In this document: positions 54,068-61,977 of the stretch, in pieces
Layout of the letters: each line of letters begins with the position of its first letter
Numbering within the stretch: the stretch's first letter is position 1
The notes under the pieces: generated by a model
The model's database searches: none
Seen by the model: the letters and a program-made list of their open reading frames with translations, nothing else
What the model was told of the DNA's origin: nothing
Translations under genes and position numbers: made by a program
Source of the DNA: Planctomycetota bacterium
Lineage (GTDB): Bacteria; Planctomycetota; JAJSAM01; JAJVHW01
Length of the DNA: 64,000 nucleotides
Assembly: GCA_024280885.1 (NCBI GenBank)
Contig: JAJRPF010000026.1
Span: 32,234-96,233, forward strand
Direction of reading: 5' to 3'

Positions 54068-55140
54068 GCGACTCCGACGAGATCACAGCTGAACCGCGTG
54101 AAAAGGAGCGCGAGCTCGCGGCGGCCCGGCTCGACTCGATCGTCGAAGCGTTTTCCGGGTGCGAGTCGTTCCTGATCCAGGCACACAACAACCCGGATCC
54201 GGACTCGATCGCCTGCGCGCTCGCACTGCGCTACCTCGTCAAGCGCTACACTGGGCACAATGCAGTGATCGCGTTCGGAGGCATCGTCGGGCGCTCCGAG
54301 AACCGAGCCATGGTGCGCGAGTTGAAGATTCCACTCACACCGGGATCATTGCTCGACTACGACGCGTACGATTTCACCGCCGTCGTGGACACGCAGCCGG
54401 GAACCAATCACACGAGCTTCCCCGAGGGCTTCGTTCCGACCGTGGTCATCGATCATCATCCGTTGCGCGAGTCTTCGGCGGGCTGCAGCGTCAAGATCAT
54501 CGAACCGGGATACGGTGGAACGTCCACGCTCGTCGCGGAGATGCTGCTCGCGAAGGGCATCCCGATCCCGACCGACGTGGCGACAGCGCTCTACTTCGGC
54601 ATCAAGACCGAAACGCAGGATCTCAGTCGTGACACGACACCAATCGACGTCTGGGTGTATCGAGCTTTGGAACCACTCTCCGACCGTCGCGCGCTCTCCC
54701 GGATCGAGTCCGAACGCGTCCCGCGCGAGTACTTCTCCGACCTGCTCCGCGCCGTCGATCGGGCGGTGCTGACCGCCAACGTCGTGACGTCCGGTCTCGG
54801 CCGCGTGCGCGTCCCCGACATGGTCCCCGAGATGGCCGACTTCCTGCTGCGCGCAGACTGCACCCAGTGGTCGTGCGTCTCAGGGGAGTACAAGGACACG
54901 CTCTACGTCTCGATGCGTACCGTGGACGAGGAAGCGGACGCCGGGAAAGCCATGACCACGCTTCTTCCGCCCGGTGCATCCGGTGGGGGACACCCATCCA
55001 TGGCTGGCGGTCAAATCCCGCTCGGCGGGCTGGATCTGGAAGAGCGGCGCGCGACCAGTCGGGCGTTCCTGAAGAGCTTCGTGGACCATCTGGCGCCCGA
55101 CGCCGACGGTTCGGAGCCGTTGATCCTGCCGGAAGCGTGA
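54064..55140 (+). CDS. DHH-family phosphoesterase, NrnA-like
   Basis: 358 residues from GTG. DHH-type catalytic motifs: AHNNPDPDSIACALAL (metal-binding D-x-D), AVVDTQPG and VVIDHHPL, then the DHHA1 nucleic-acid-binding signature GASGGGHPSMAGGQIP. Acts on nano-RNA or 3'-phosphoadenosine phosphate in relatives. It overlaps the genes on both sides (GTGA at each end). The pairing with the small DRR protein is not one I know. Confidence 0.85.
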   Translation: MSDSDEITAEPREKERELAAARLDSIVEAFSGCESFLIQAHNNPDPDSIACALALRYLVKRYTGHNAVIAFGGIVGRSENRAMVRELKIPLTPGSLLDYDAYDFTAVVDTQPGTNHTSFPEGFVPTVVIDHHPLRESSAGCSVKIIEPGYGGTSTLVAEMLLAKGIPIPTDVATALYFGIKTETQDLSRDTTPIDVWVYRALEPLSDRRALSRIESERVPREYFSDLLRAVDRAVLTANVVTSGLGRVRVPDMVPEMADFLLRADCTQWSCVSGEYKDTLYVSMRTVDEEADAGKAMTTLLPPGASGGGHPSMAGGQIPLGGLDLEERRATSRAFLKSFVDHLAPDADGSEPLILPEA

Positions 55141-56225
55141 GAGCGGAGACGGGGCCAGCCGCATCGCAGGGTCCGGAGGTGCAGGGGCGCAACACGCCCG
55201 AGGAACTCGCCGAGGGATCCGCGCGTCTCCCGAACGGAGCGTCTGGCACTCCGGCGCGACGAAGAACGCTCTTCCGTGTGCTCGCCGTCGGCACGTCGGC
55301 TGTGCTGGCCGTCATCCTGCTCTTCGCTTACCGGCAGTTCGCCGAGTCCCGCCCCGTCTATCTGGTGGGGGAGCCGGACTCAGGTCTGAAGTTGCTCTTC
55401 GACCGACAGTTGGGCTGGCGCAACATCCCGAGCGACAGCTCCGTGACGTTCGGCGCAACGCTGACGACGAATGCCCACGGGTTTCGAGGACCGGAGACTG
55501 CACGGAAGAAACCGCTCGGCACCAGACGCATCCTCGTCCTTGGCGACTCGTTCGCCTGGGGACTTGGAGTCCCCGATCACGAGGTCTTCACGCGCGTGCT
55601 TCAGGAGCGGCTCGACTCGCTGCCGACTCGCTGGGAAGTCATCAATGCCGCGGTGTCCGGGTGGGGGACCGACCAGGAGTTCCTGCACCTCGTGCAAGAG
55701 GGCTTCGACTTCGAACCGGATATCGTCGTCTTGGCGTTGTTTCTCGCCAACGACCACCAGGGCAACGCCACGTCGCGGATGTACCAGCGCAACAAGCCGG
55801 TCTTTCTCGATCTGGATCTGACCTTGGCGAACGTCCCCGTCCCCAAGCCGCATGAGGACGCACCCGAGATCCTGACGCGCGCCGATCCCGTCCGCTTGAC
55901 GGCCGCGATTGTGAACCGCATTGCAGACGCCTGTGCGGCGCACGAGACTGTCTTTGTCCCGATGTGGTTCGGCAACTTCATGGCACCGAAGTATGCGGCG
56001 GCAGACAACGAGGTCTTCCGCGAGTCCACGCGTTTCTTCGTGTCGTTACTCACCACACGGGCAGACATCCACCCCCTGGATCTGGACGCAGGCTTCGCCG
56101 CGGCGGGCGCCACCTACGACGACCTCACGCTCGGCGGTGCCGATCGCCACTGGAACGCAACGGGCCACAAGATCACCGCCAATATCGTGTGGCAACACCT
56201 CAGCGAGAGCGGCCTGTTGGAGTAG
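55137..56225 (+). CDS. membrane-anchored SGNH/GDSL hydrolase-like protein
   Basis: 362 residues. After a ~45-residue polar head comes one transmembrane segment (LFRVLAVGTSAVLAVILLFAY). The SGNH fold: ILVLGDSFAWGLGVPDHEVF (block I, Ser), NAAVSGWGTDQEFLHL (block II, Gly), LFLANDHQGN (block III, Asn) and DRHWNATGHKI (block V, Asp-x-x-His). Likely an acyl esterase or deacetylase acting outside the membrane, for example on polysaccharide. Coupled to the NrnA-like gene. Confidence 0.75.
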   Translation: MRAETGPAASQGPEVQGRNTPEELAEGSARLPNGASGTPARRRTLFRVLAVGTSAVLAVILLFAYRQFAESRPVYLVGEPDSGLKLLFDRQLGWRNIPSDSSVTFGATLTTNAHGFRGPETARKKPLGTRRILVLGDSFAWGLGVPDHEVFTRVLQERLDSLPTRWEVINAAVSGWGTDQEFLHLVQEGFDFEPDIVVLALFLANDHQGNATSRMYQRNKPVFLDLDLTLANVPVPKPHEDAPEILTRADPVRLTAAIVNRIADACAAHETVFVPMWFGNFMAPKYAAADNEVFRESTRFFVSLLTTRADIHPLDLDAGFAAAGATYDDLTLGGADRHWNATGHKITANIVWQHLSESGLLE

Positions 56226-56282
56226 CCGACCGAGGGCCCATCCAGCGTGCGAAGTCGGAGCGGTGAAGTGGCTGGTCCCCAA

Positions 56283-57698
56283 TCAGGCGCGGAAGATGCC
56301 CAGGCGCTCGGCGAGGGCGCTGGTGAAGACGCCGCCGGGGTCCAGGTCGTGCTTCCACTCGCGGAAGCGCGCCAGGCCCGGGTAGGCCGCGCACAGGGTT
56401 GCGGGCTCTGCCGTTGCGTCCTTCGCAAAGTAGAAGCGACCGCCTGCCGCAACGACGATTGCATCCAGCTCGTGGCAGAGACGGAGTAGCTGTTCGCGGT
56501 TCTCGGACGTCACGCGGAAGTCGAGGGCGAGCGAGAAACCGTCCACGTTGTGCGAGAGCAGGAATGCGTCGGGGCGATGCCGCTTGTAGACACTCAGCCA
56601 GGGCACGAGACCGGACTTGCGACAGAGTGCGAGCAACGCGGAATGCGTCTCGACGGAGGCGGCGAGCGGGACGAAGCTCTGATGCTGGAACATGCCGCCC
56701 GCACCGTAGATCGCCTTCCACCCCGGCACGTAGTCGAGCAGGAAATGGAACGCGGCGTGGGCCTGTCGGAACGAGTGCTCGCCGCGCAGTGCCGCAGAGC
56801 GGAACTTCAGCGCGTTGATGGCGCGCATACGGTGCGGCCCGGAGCAGAGGCCGATCAGCGTCGCGACGCGCGTGCGCGGCATGATGCCGAAGAGTCGGTC
56901 GGGGAGATCCTGCGCCGCTAGGTCCAACGCCCCCGCCGCTGCGTCGGTGACATGGGTCGCCGCGTGGACGACCCCGCGCCCCGCGACGTCGAAGGCGTCG
57001 ATCCACGCGACAAGATAGTCGGAGGTGGCGCGCCGCGCTTCGAGGTCGGCAGCCACTTCGGCGAGCGACGAGCAAGCGCGCGCCGTGACGTCCAACAAGC
57101 CGCACGCAACGCGTCGCATGCGCAGCGTGACCGACGTGACGATGCCCAGCAGTCCTGCGCCGCCGACGACCGCGCGGAAGAGATCGGCGTCGCGATCGTG
57201 ATGGACGACGCGGCGGGACCCGTCGGCGAGGAGTAGTTCGAACGCTTCGATGTGCTCGCCGATCGGGCCGACGGCGTATTGGTTCTTGCCGTGAACGTTC
57301 ATCGCGACGCAACCGCCCACGGTGGGGCGCATGGTTCCGGGCACGACGGGCGGCCACCACCCCTGCGGCACAACGGCTCGCCAGAGATCCTCGATCGTCA
57401 CGCCGGGCGCCACCGTGATCGTGCCCGCCTCAGGATCGAGTGACGACATCGCGCGCAGCGCCCGAAGATCGATGATCCGACGCTCGGCGGGAAGCGCGGC
57501 ATCGCCGTAGCTGCGCCCGGCGCCGCGCAGCGTGAGTTGCGCGCCGTCGCGACTGGCAGCTTCGACGACGCTCCCCAATTCCTCGACCGAGGTGGGGCGG
57601 ACGACGCGGGCCAGACGATGTGTGGACTCTCCCCACCCGCTGAGCGCGTGCCATTCGGCTCCGTCCGAGATGCTGCAGTCGGCGCCGAAACTACGCAC
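56283..57698 (-). CDS. FAD-linked oxidase, DprE1-like (decaprenylphosphoryl-ribose oxidase family)
   Basis: 471 residues from GTG at 57698. PP-loop FAD-binding: VVRPTSVEELGSVVEAASRD and RGAGRSYGDAALP, then VVPGTMRPTVGGCVAMNVHG, which matches the DprE1 PGTRxxTVGG...DIHGKN block, and later VPGWKAIYGAGGMFQHQSFV. DprE1 with DprE2 epimerises decaprenylphosphoryl-ribose to the arabinose form in actinobacteria. Related pairs are known in other Gram-negatives. The neighbouring reductase makes that pair. A GTG at 57767 would overlap the reductase by 67 bases and is less likely. Confidence 0.8.
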   Translation of the reverse strand: MRSFGADCSISDGAEWHALSGWGESTHRLARVVRPTSVEELGSVVEAASRDGAQLTLRGAGRSYGDAALPAERRIIDLRALRAMSSLDPEAGTITVAPGVTIEDLWRAVVPQGWWPPVVPGTMRPTVGGCVAMNVHGKNQYAVGPIGEHIEAFELLLADGSRRVVHHDRDADLFRAVVGGAGLLGIVTSVTLRMRRVACGLLDVTARACSSLAEVAADLEARRATSDYLVAWIDAFDVAGRGVVHAATHVTDAAAGALDLAAQDLPDRLFGIMPRTRVATLIGLCSGPHRMRAINALKFRSAALRGEHSFRQAHAAFHFLLDYVPGWKAIYGAGGMFQHQSFVPLAASVETHSALLALCRKSGLVPWLSVYKRHRPDAFLLSHNVDGFSLALDFRVTSENREQLLRLCHELDAIVVAAGGRFYFAKDATAEPATLCAAYPGLARFREWKHDLDPGGVFTSALAERLGIFRA

Positions 57699-57700
57699 GG

Positions 57701-58441
57701 TCAGATCGACATCCGCCGGAAGAGCCAGGACGGCATGCAACGGATGACACAGGAGACGAGCCACCAACGCGCCGGAACGTGGCGATCCCGACCCGAACCG
57801 GCGCGCGCGTGCTGCAACGTGATCTCGGCCGCACGATCCGCCGAGATCAGCCAGAGGAGACCATCCATCCCCTGCGTCATCGCCGTATCGACGAAACCCG
57901 GGCGGATGGTGACGACGTCGACCCCGAAGCGCGACAGGCGGTTGCGCAGTGCTTCGAGAAACGTGGTCAGCCCAGCCTTCGCCGCGTTGTACGCAGGCGC
58001 GCCGCGCCGACCTCGGTCGCCCGCGATCGAGGAGATCCCAACGATCGTCCCTCCGCGCCGCGCCTCCATCCGGACGGCTGCTTGGTCAAGCCATGCCACG
58101 GCGCCGACCAGATTGACCGCGAACATCCGTCGGTCCTTGTCGAACGTGTATTCGTGCTCATCCACCGGGATCATGAGCCCAGAGGCGTAGACGAGCATGT
58201 CCACAGCGCCGAGTTCCGACTCGATCTCGTCCCAGAGACCCGCCACGTCGTCGCCGTCGCAGACGTCGTGGACACGGACCAGCGCCTGATCGCCGCCGAT
58301 CCGCTCGGCCACCCGTTGCAATTCCGCCTCGCGACGTGCGACCAGAGCGACGCGCGTGCCAGCCGCAGCCAGTTGCACGGCAATCGCTTCGCCGATGCCA
58401 GAGGAAGCCCCTACGACGATCGCGTTCTTCCAGGACTTCAA
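57701..58441 (-). CDS. short-chain reductase, DprE2-like
   Basis: 246 residues from a TTG start. SDR: VVGASSGIGEAIAVQLAAAG, VDMLVYASGLM and catalytic APAYNAAKAGLTTF. The C-terminus WWLVSCVIRCMPSWLFRRMSI is like the end of DprE2. It would reduce the 2-keto sugar made by the DprE1-like protein. The two genes are 2 bp apart and should be translated together. Confidence 0.75.
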   Translation of the reverse strand: MKSWKNAIVVGASSGIGEAIAVQLAAAGTRVALVARREAELQRVAERIGGDQALVRVHDVCDGDDVAGLWDEIESELGAVDMLVYASGLMIPVDEHEYTFDKDRRMFAVNLVGAVAWLDQAAVRMEARRGGTIVGISSIAGDRGRRGAPAYNAAKAGLTTFLEALRNRLSRFGVDVVTIRPGFVDTAMTQGMDGLLWLISADRAAEITLQHARAGSGRDRHVPARWWLVSCVIRCMPSWLFRRMSI

Positions 58442-58449
58442 GATCGCAT

Positions 58450-58456
58450 CTCCCTT
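58450..58456 (-). promoter_or_regulatory. Shine-Dalgarno AAGGGAG that fixes the TTG start of the DprE2-like gene
   Basis: AAGGGAG at 58456-58450, 8 nt before TTG at 58441. The frame is open far upstream across the opposite gene, so this site and the start of homology choose the TTG. Confidence 0.6.
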
Positions 58457-58649
58457 CGCGGCGTCGCTCGACTCGCTGCGCCCGACGACTCGGAAGAACG
58501 GCGACACGATCGGGACGCGACGCCGGGATGCTACAGCGCACGTGGCGCCGCGCCGCGGGGGATGGCACCGAGATCGTTGACGATTGACGACGAACTCGCT
58601 TTCTTCGCGGTGGGGGAGGCTCGTGCCCGGGGGCGCTATACTGGAACGC

Positions 58650-60014
58650 ATGTCCGCATTCCCGCCACAATCGCCCCCCCCCGCCCTGCCTCTGACGAGC
58701 CCTGCCACACCGCCCCAACATGCGCAGAAGACACCGCATGCGCAGAAGTACGAGCGCGGAGCGAGGAGCACGGGCCTCACGCGGCGGGTACTTGTTGGTA
58801 CCGCCGTCGTCGTTGCCGGGCTCGCACTCAGCGTGGCTCTTGAGGACGCACAGGCGAAGAACGGTCGTGGGCCCGTCAATGCGCTCACGAAGCACTTCTC
58901 ATCGCTGCAGGTCGGCCCCGGGCATGAGTTCCGACTCCTCGTCGTACATCCACTCTTCGGCGCCGCGAACGCAGTCGGTCCAGAGAACCTCCGCCTTGCG
59001 GCCGGGAGCAACCCGGACACCCTCGGGTTCTCGGCACCGTCCGGCGGACGTACCCAGCCGCTGCGCGTGGACAATCTCATCGAGGAGCGTCTCCTGGTGC
59101 TTCCAGGCCAGATCGTGCGCTCGGACCGCTTCGACCTGGCGTTCACCGACTACGTCGCCGTGAAGCAGCGTTCCAGCGCCGAAGCTGCGCTGAAGATCAT
59201 CTCCAAGCGAGCCCCCGACGACGAACCACGCCCCGAGCGCGCTGTGCTCGCGCAGTGGCTACCACCGACGCTCCGCTGGGCTGTGGGCCCGGACGGAAAC
59301 GGGCGGGAACTCTCGTCCACCATGGAGTCGTGGGCGCGCGACGCAGGGCTCGAGGGCGGCCGTCGTTCGATGGCGGATCTCGCGGTGGGCACCGTCATTC
59401 GTGACCGGGTGGGGGACTACGTCGAGTCGCTGCGCGATCTCTCGCGTGCCCCGCCGGGGCTGCAACTCACCGGCTATGCGGCAATCCTGGACGGAGCCCC
59501 CGTCGTCATCGAGACCTTCGCTGATGGCGAGTCGTTCCGCAGCGTCTGGCCGGAACTCCTGCGGGCGCTCGCCGTTGAGGCGTCGGTCGAGGAGGCCCGC
59601 GCCAACCTGCTCGACCAGGAGTTGCCGCCGTCCGGGCAACCGGATCGGCTCCTGCCCGCCGTGCGCAAGATGCTGCTCTCGTTCTTCACACCGCGACACG
59701 ACTCCCGGAATGCACGCCACACGGGGAAGGTCTTCTCCGTCTCGACACCCCGCGGCCCTCTGAACGGGCTCGTTCTCGACAAGAGCGTCTTCGTCCACGC
59801 CGTGATCGTCACCGATCCGCGCCGTCGCGGAACCGAGGAGAAGGACGACTTCGACCCAGGCGTCATCTCCCGCAAGGCGCGGCCCACACAGGCAGAGAAG
59901 CGCTGGCTCGATCGGCGCCGCGGCCGCAATCCTCCGACGCCGCCCCCGCCGGGCGGCCGGCCTCCGACGCCGCCGAGACCCGTGCCGCCTGTCATCCCGC
60001 CGACTCCCAAGTAG
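58650..60014 (+). CDS. secreted protein with Pro-rich tail, possible ARPP-1-type domain
   Basis: 454 residues. N-terminal Pro-rich head, then one hydrophobic segment (VLVGTAVVVAGLALSVALED), then a long region with EFRLLVVHPLFGAANAVGPE, NLIEERLLVLPGQIVRSDRF and AAILDGAPVVIETFADGESF, somewhat like the ARPP-1 domain found with phosphatase-type proteins. The C-terminus (PPTPPPPGGRPPTPPRPVPP) is a proline linker to nowhere, perhaps a wall or surface tether. Role unknown. Confidence 0.55.
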   Translation: MSAFPPQSPPPALPLTSPATPPQHAQKTPHAQKYERGARSTGLTRRVLVGTAVVVAGLALSVALEDAQAKNGRGPVNALTKHFSSLQVGPGHEFRLLVVHPLFGAANAVGPENLRLAAGSNPDTLGFSAPSGGRTQPLRVDNLIEERLLVLPGQIVRSDRFDLAFTDYVAVKQRSSAEAALKIISKRAPDDEPRPERAVLAQWLPPTLRWAVGPDGNGRELSSTMESWARDAGLEGGRRSMADLAVGTVIRDRVGDYVESLRDLSRAPPGLQLTGYAAILDGAPVVIETFADGESFRSVWPELLRALAVEASVEEARANLLDQELPPSGQPDRLLPAVRKMLLSFFTPRHDSRNARHTGKVFSVSTPRGPLNGLVLDKSVFVHAVIVTDPRRRGTEEKDDFDPGVISRKARPTQAEKRWLDRRRGRNPPTPPPPGGRPPTPPRPVPPVIPPTPK

Positions 60015-60284
60015 GCGCGCGAGCGCGCGCTCGGCATCGGATACGGCATGTGGCGTCGCAATAGCGATCCAATAACAAGCTTGCGACGCCACCAGAGCCA
60101 AGCCCACACGAGGCAATGCCACCGTTGAACCTAATCCTCTACGTCGCATAATCCATATTATGTAAAATGCCGGGATTGGGTGGCGTGGGGGAGGGCTGAA
60201 TTGCCTGCCGATCCCCTCGTCCGCTGTCGCGGCGCACGCACTCCGTACCGTCCGGCTCGACCGTTCCGTCTCAAGAGATCCGTC
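60015..60284. other. intergenic region between convergent genes holding the dif-like site
   Basis: 270 bp without a coding frame, flanked by convergent stop codons. It has the only clearly AT-rich patch I noted here, around 60130-60170. Confidence 0.6.
60141..60168. other. dif: candidate XerCD dif site
   Basis: 28 bp: left arm ACGTCGCATAA, centre TCCATA, right arm TTATGTAAAAT. The E. coli dif site is GGTGCGCATAA-TGTATA-TTATGTTAAAT. The right (XerD) arm matches 10 of 11, the left (XerC) arm 7 of 11 and the centre 4 of 6, with the same 11-6-11 layout. It lies between convergently transcribed genes, the usual setting of dif. Confidence 0.75.
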
Positions 60285-61052
60285 TCAAGAGTCGCGTGGC
60301 GCCAGCCCGAGTCCCGGGGTCCGCAGCCACAACTCCCGGAAGCGCGCGAGGCCCGCCTCTTCGCGTTCGTCGTAGTGGAAGACCAGATGCTCGCGCAAGT
60401 AGCGACGCACGGCGGCCTGCTCGAGGCCCAACTGCTGCGCGCCCTCCGCGGCGATCGCATCGAGGTTCGCGCGACCGCGTTCGGCGGCACGGATCAACGC
60501 GGGCGCGGACGCGTCGGCGAGCTTCTGGTCGCGCGCCAACCACGCCGCAAAGACGAACGGGAGCCCGGTCCACGTGAACCAGGCTTCCCCCAGATCCACC
60601 GGCGGGGCACCCGACCACGTGGCGTTGAGCGCCGGGTCACCGATCAGAAGCGCGGCGTCCTGTTCGAGATGCGAGAGATCGGGATCCGACGCCCGCATCT
60701 CGAACGATGGGGCACTCCCCCACCGATGCTCGAAGAGCACCCGCACCAGCGAAGCACTCGTTCGCGACGAGATATCGAGGCCAACGCTCCGGACCTCCTC
60801 GATCGGACGCCGGAGAAAGAGCAGGACGCTCTTGACGGGACCGTGCGCAACGACCGCCGCGGCGGGGACGAGCACCAGGGACGGATCGTCGAACGACGCC
60901 ACGACGGGCGCCAGTGCAACGTCGAGTTCCGCGTCGCGAAGCAGTCCCGCGAGAACGCCGGGCACGGCGTAGCGGAGCGGGCCAACCTCGGCTTCCAGAC
61001 CCTCAAGCAGAGGGCGGGCATTCAGGTAGGGCACGGACCCGTAGCGCAACAT
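60285..61052 (-). CDS. mqnA: chorismate dehydratase MqnA
   Basis: 255 residues. First step of the futalosine route to menaquinone: chorismate to 3-enolpyruvylbenzoate. It has the periplasmic-binding-like fold of MqnA/MqnD: N-terminal RYGSVPYLNARPLLEGL is the defining motif, later DVALAPVVASFDDPSLVLVP and FTWTGLPFVFAAWLARDQKL. I chose the ATG at 61052 as the start that puts this motif at the N-terminus; the longer frame to 61121 is not conserved. No other mqn gene is in the window. Confidence 0.88.
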   Translation of the reverse strand: MLRYGSVPYLNARPLLEGLEAEVGPLRYAVPGVLAGLLRDAELDVALAPVVASFDDPSLVLVPAAAVVAHGPVKSVLLFLRRPIEEVRSVGLDISSRTSASLVRVLFEHRWGSAPSFEMRASDPDLSHLEQDAALLIGDPALNATWSGAPPVDLGEAWFTWTGLPFVFAAWLARDQKLADASAPALIRAAERGRANLDAIAAEGAQQLGLEQAAVRRYLREHLVFHYDEREEAGLARFRELWLRTPGLGLAPRDS

Positions 61053-61080
61053 GCGGCAGACGGTAGCGGCGCGAGGGCTC

Positions 61081-61977
61081 TCAGAGAAGGCGACGTCGAC
61101 GGAGGAATGCAAGTCCCCCACCGAGGACGACGATCCACACGGCGAGGACTCCGATCAAGATCTGATCCGTCCGCGCGCTGGCCTCGGCGAGCTTCATGCG
61201 CTCCTCGCGCCGGTCGGCAAGGCGCTGCTGCTCCCACTCCAAGCCGGCGCGCACCTCGTCCCGCGCGCGTCCGGGCGGCGCAGCGTCCACCGCCGCGAAC
61301 CCCGCAGCAAGCGCGTCATCCGCCGCGTCGTAGTCCGCCAGAACATCCCAGAGCAGCGTGACCTTGTAGCGATACGCCTTCAGGTCCAGCCCTCGCGCGA
61401 TGATCGTGTCGTAGATCTCGATCGCCTCCGGAGCCTTCCCCTCGAGCTCTCGGAGGAGCGCCAGGATGTAGCGCGCGCGCGTGTCGTCCGGAAAGTCGCG
61501 CACGATCTCGGTGTAGATCGCGTCGGCGTCGTCGGGCCGCCCGGAGCCGTAGAGGAGATCGGCGAGCGAGTACTTGAAGCGCGCGTAGTCCGGATAGATC
61601 GCGACCATCGCGCGCAGAAAGGGCTCGCCGTTCTCGAGGTCAAGCCCGTCCAGCACGCGCCGCTGCAGACCGTAGCCAAGCTGCCACGCCTCGGGATGCG
61701 AGCGATTCTCGCGCAGCACTTTCAAGATGAGGGGAGCCGCAAGTTCGTTCCCCGTCGCGTAGGGAAAAACGTCCAACGCAATCGCGGCGGCCGCGGCGCG
61801 ACGATCGGCTGTCGCGTCAACCGCAGCCAACTCGCGGAACTTGAGTTGCGCCTCGACGGGACTCGCCTCTGCTCGCGCACGGAGCGCCGTCGCCCATGCG
61901 TCGTCGTCCTGCCCGACCGCCACGGCACTCGCGCCCAGGACCAGGACGAGCGCGACGCAAAGCGATCGCATCCGCAT
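61081..61977 (-). CDS. TPR-repeat membrane protein
   Basis: 298 residues. Signal peptide (SLCVALVLVLGASAVAVGQD), TPR-like helices through the middle (AMVAIYPDYARFKYSLADLL, EIVRDFPDDTRARYILALLR), and a C-terminal membrane anchor (ILIGVLAVWIVVLGGGLAFL) ending RRRRLL. The mature TPR domain should face the periplasm. Its start overlaps the stop of the gene upstream on the same strand (ATGA). Confidence 0.7.
   Translation of the reverse strand: MRMRSLCVALVLVLGASAVAVGQDDDAWATALRARAEASPVEAQLKFRELAAVDATADRRAAAAAIALDVFPYATGNELAAPLILKVLRENRSHPEAWQLGYGLQRRVLDGLDLENGEPFLRAMVAIYPDYARFKYSLADLLYGSGRPDDADAIYTEIVRDFPDDTRARYILALLRELEGKAPEAIEIYDTIIARGLDLKAYRYKVTLLWDVLADYDAADDALAAGFAAVDAAPPGRARDEVRAGLEWEQQRLADRREERMKLAEASARTDQILIGVLAVWIVVLGGGLAFLRRRRLL

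Noticed and set aside
58441..59146. N-terminal extension of the DprE2-like reductase up to 59146
   Set aside because: It is antisense to the secreted-protein gene, with no homology, and the TTG at 58441 has a strong ribosome site.
60188..60195. KOPS-like octamer GGGGAGGG next to the dif-like site
   Set aside because: One copy of an eight-base word in a GC-rich genome says nothing. Its orientation bias would need a whole-genome count.
61052..61121. Longer N-terminus of the MqnA gene up to 61121
   Set aside because: The extra residues are not like the family, whose conserved SVPYLNARPL sits at the N-terminus.
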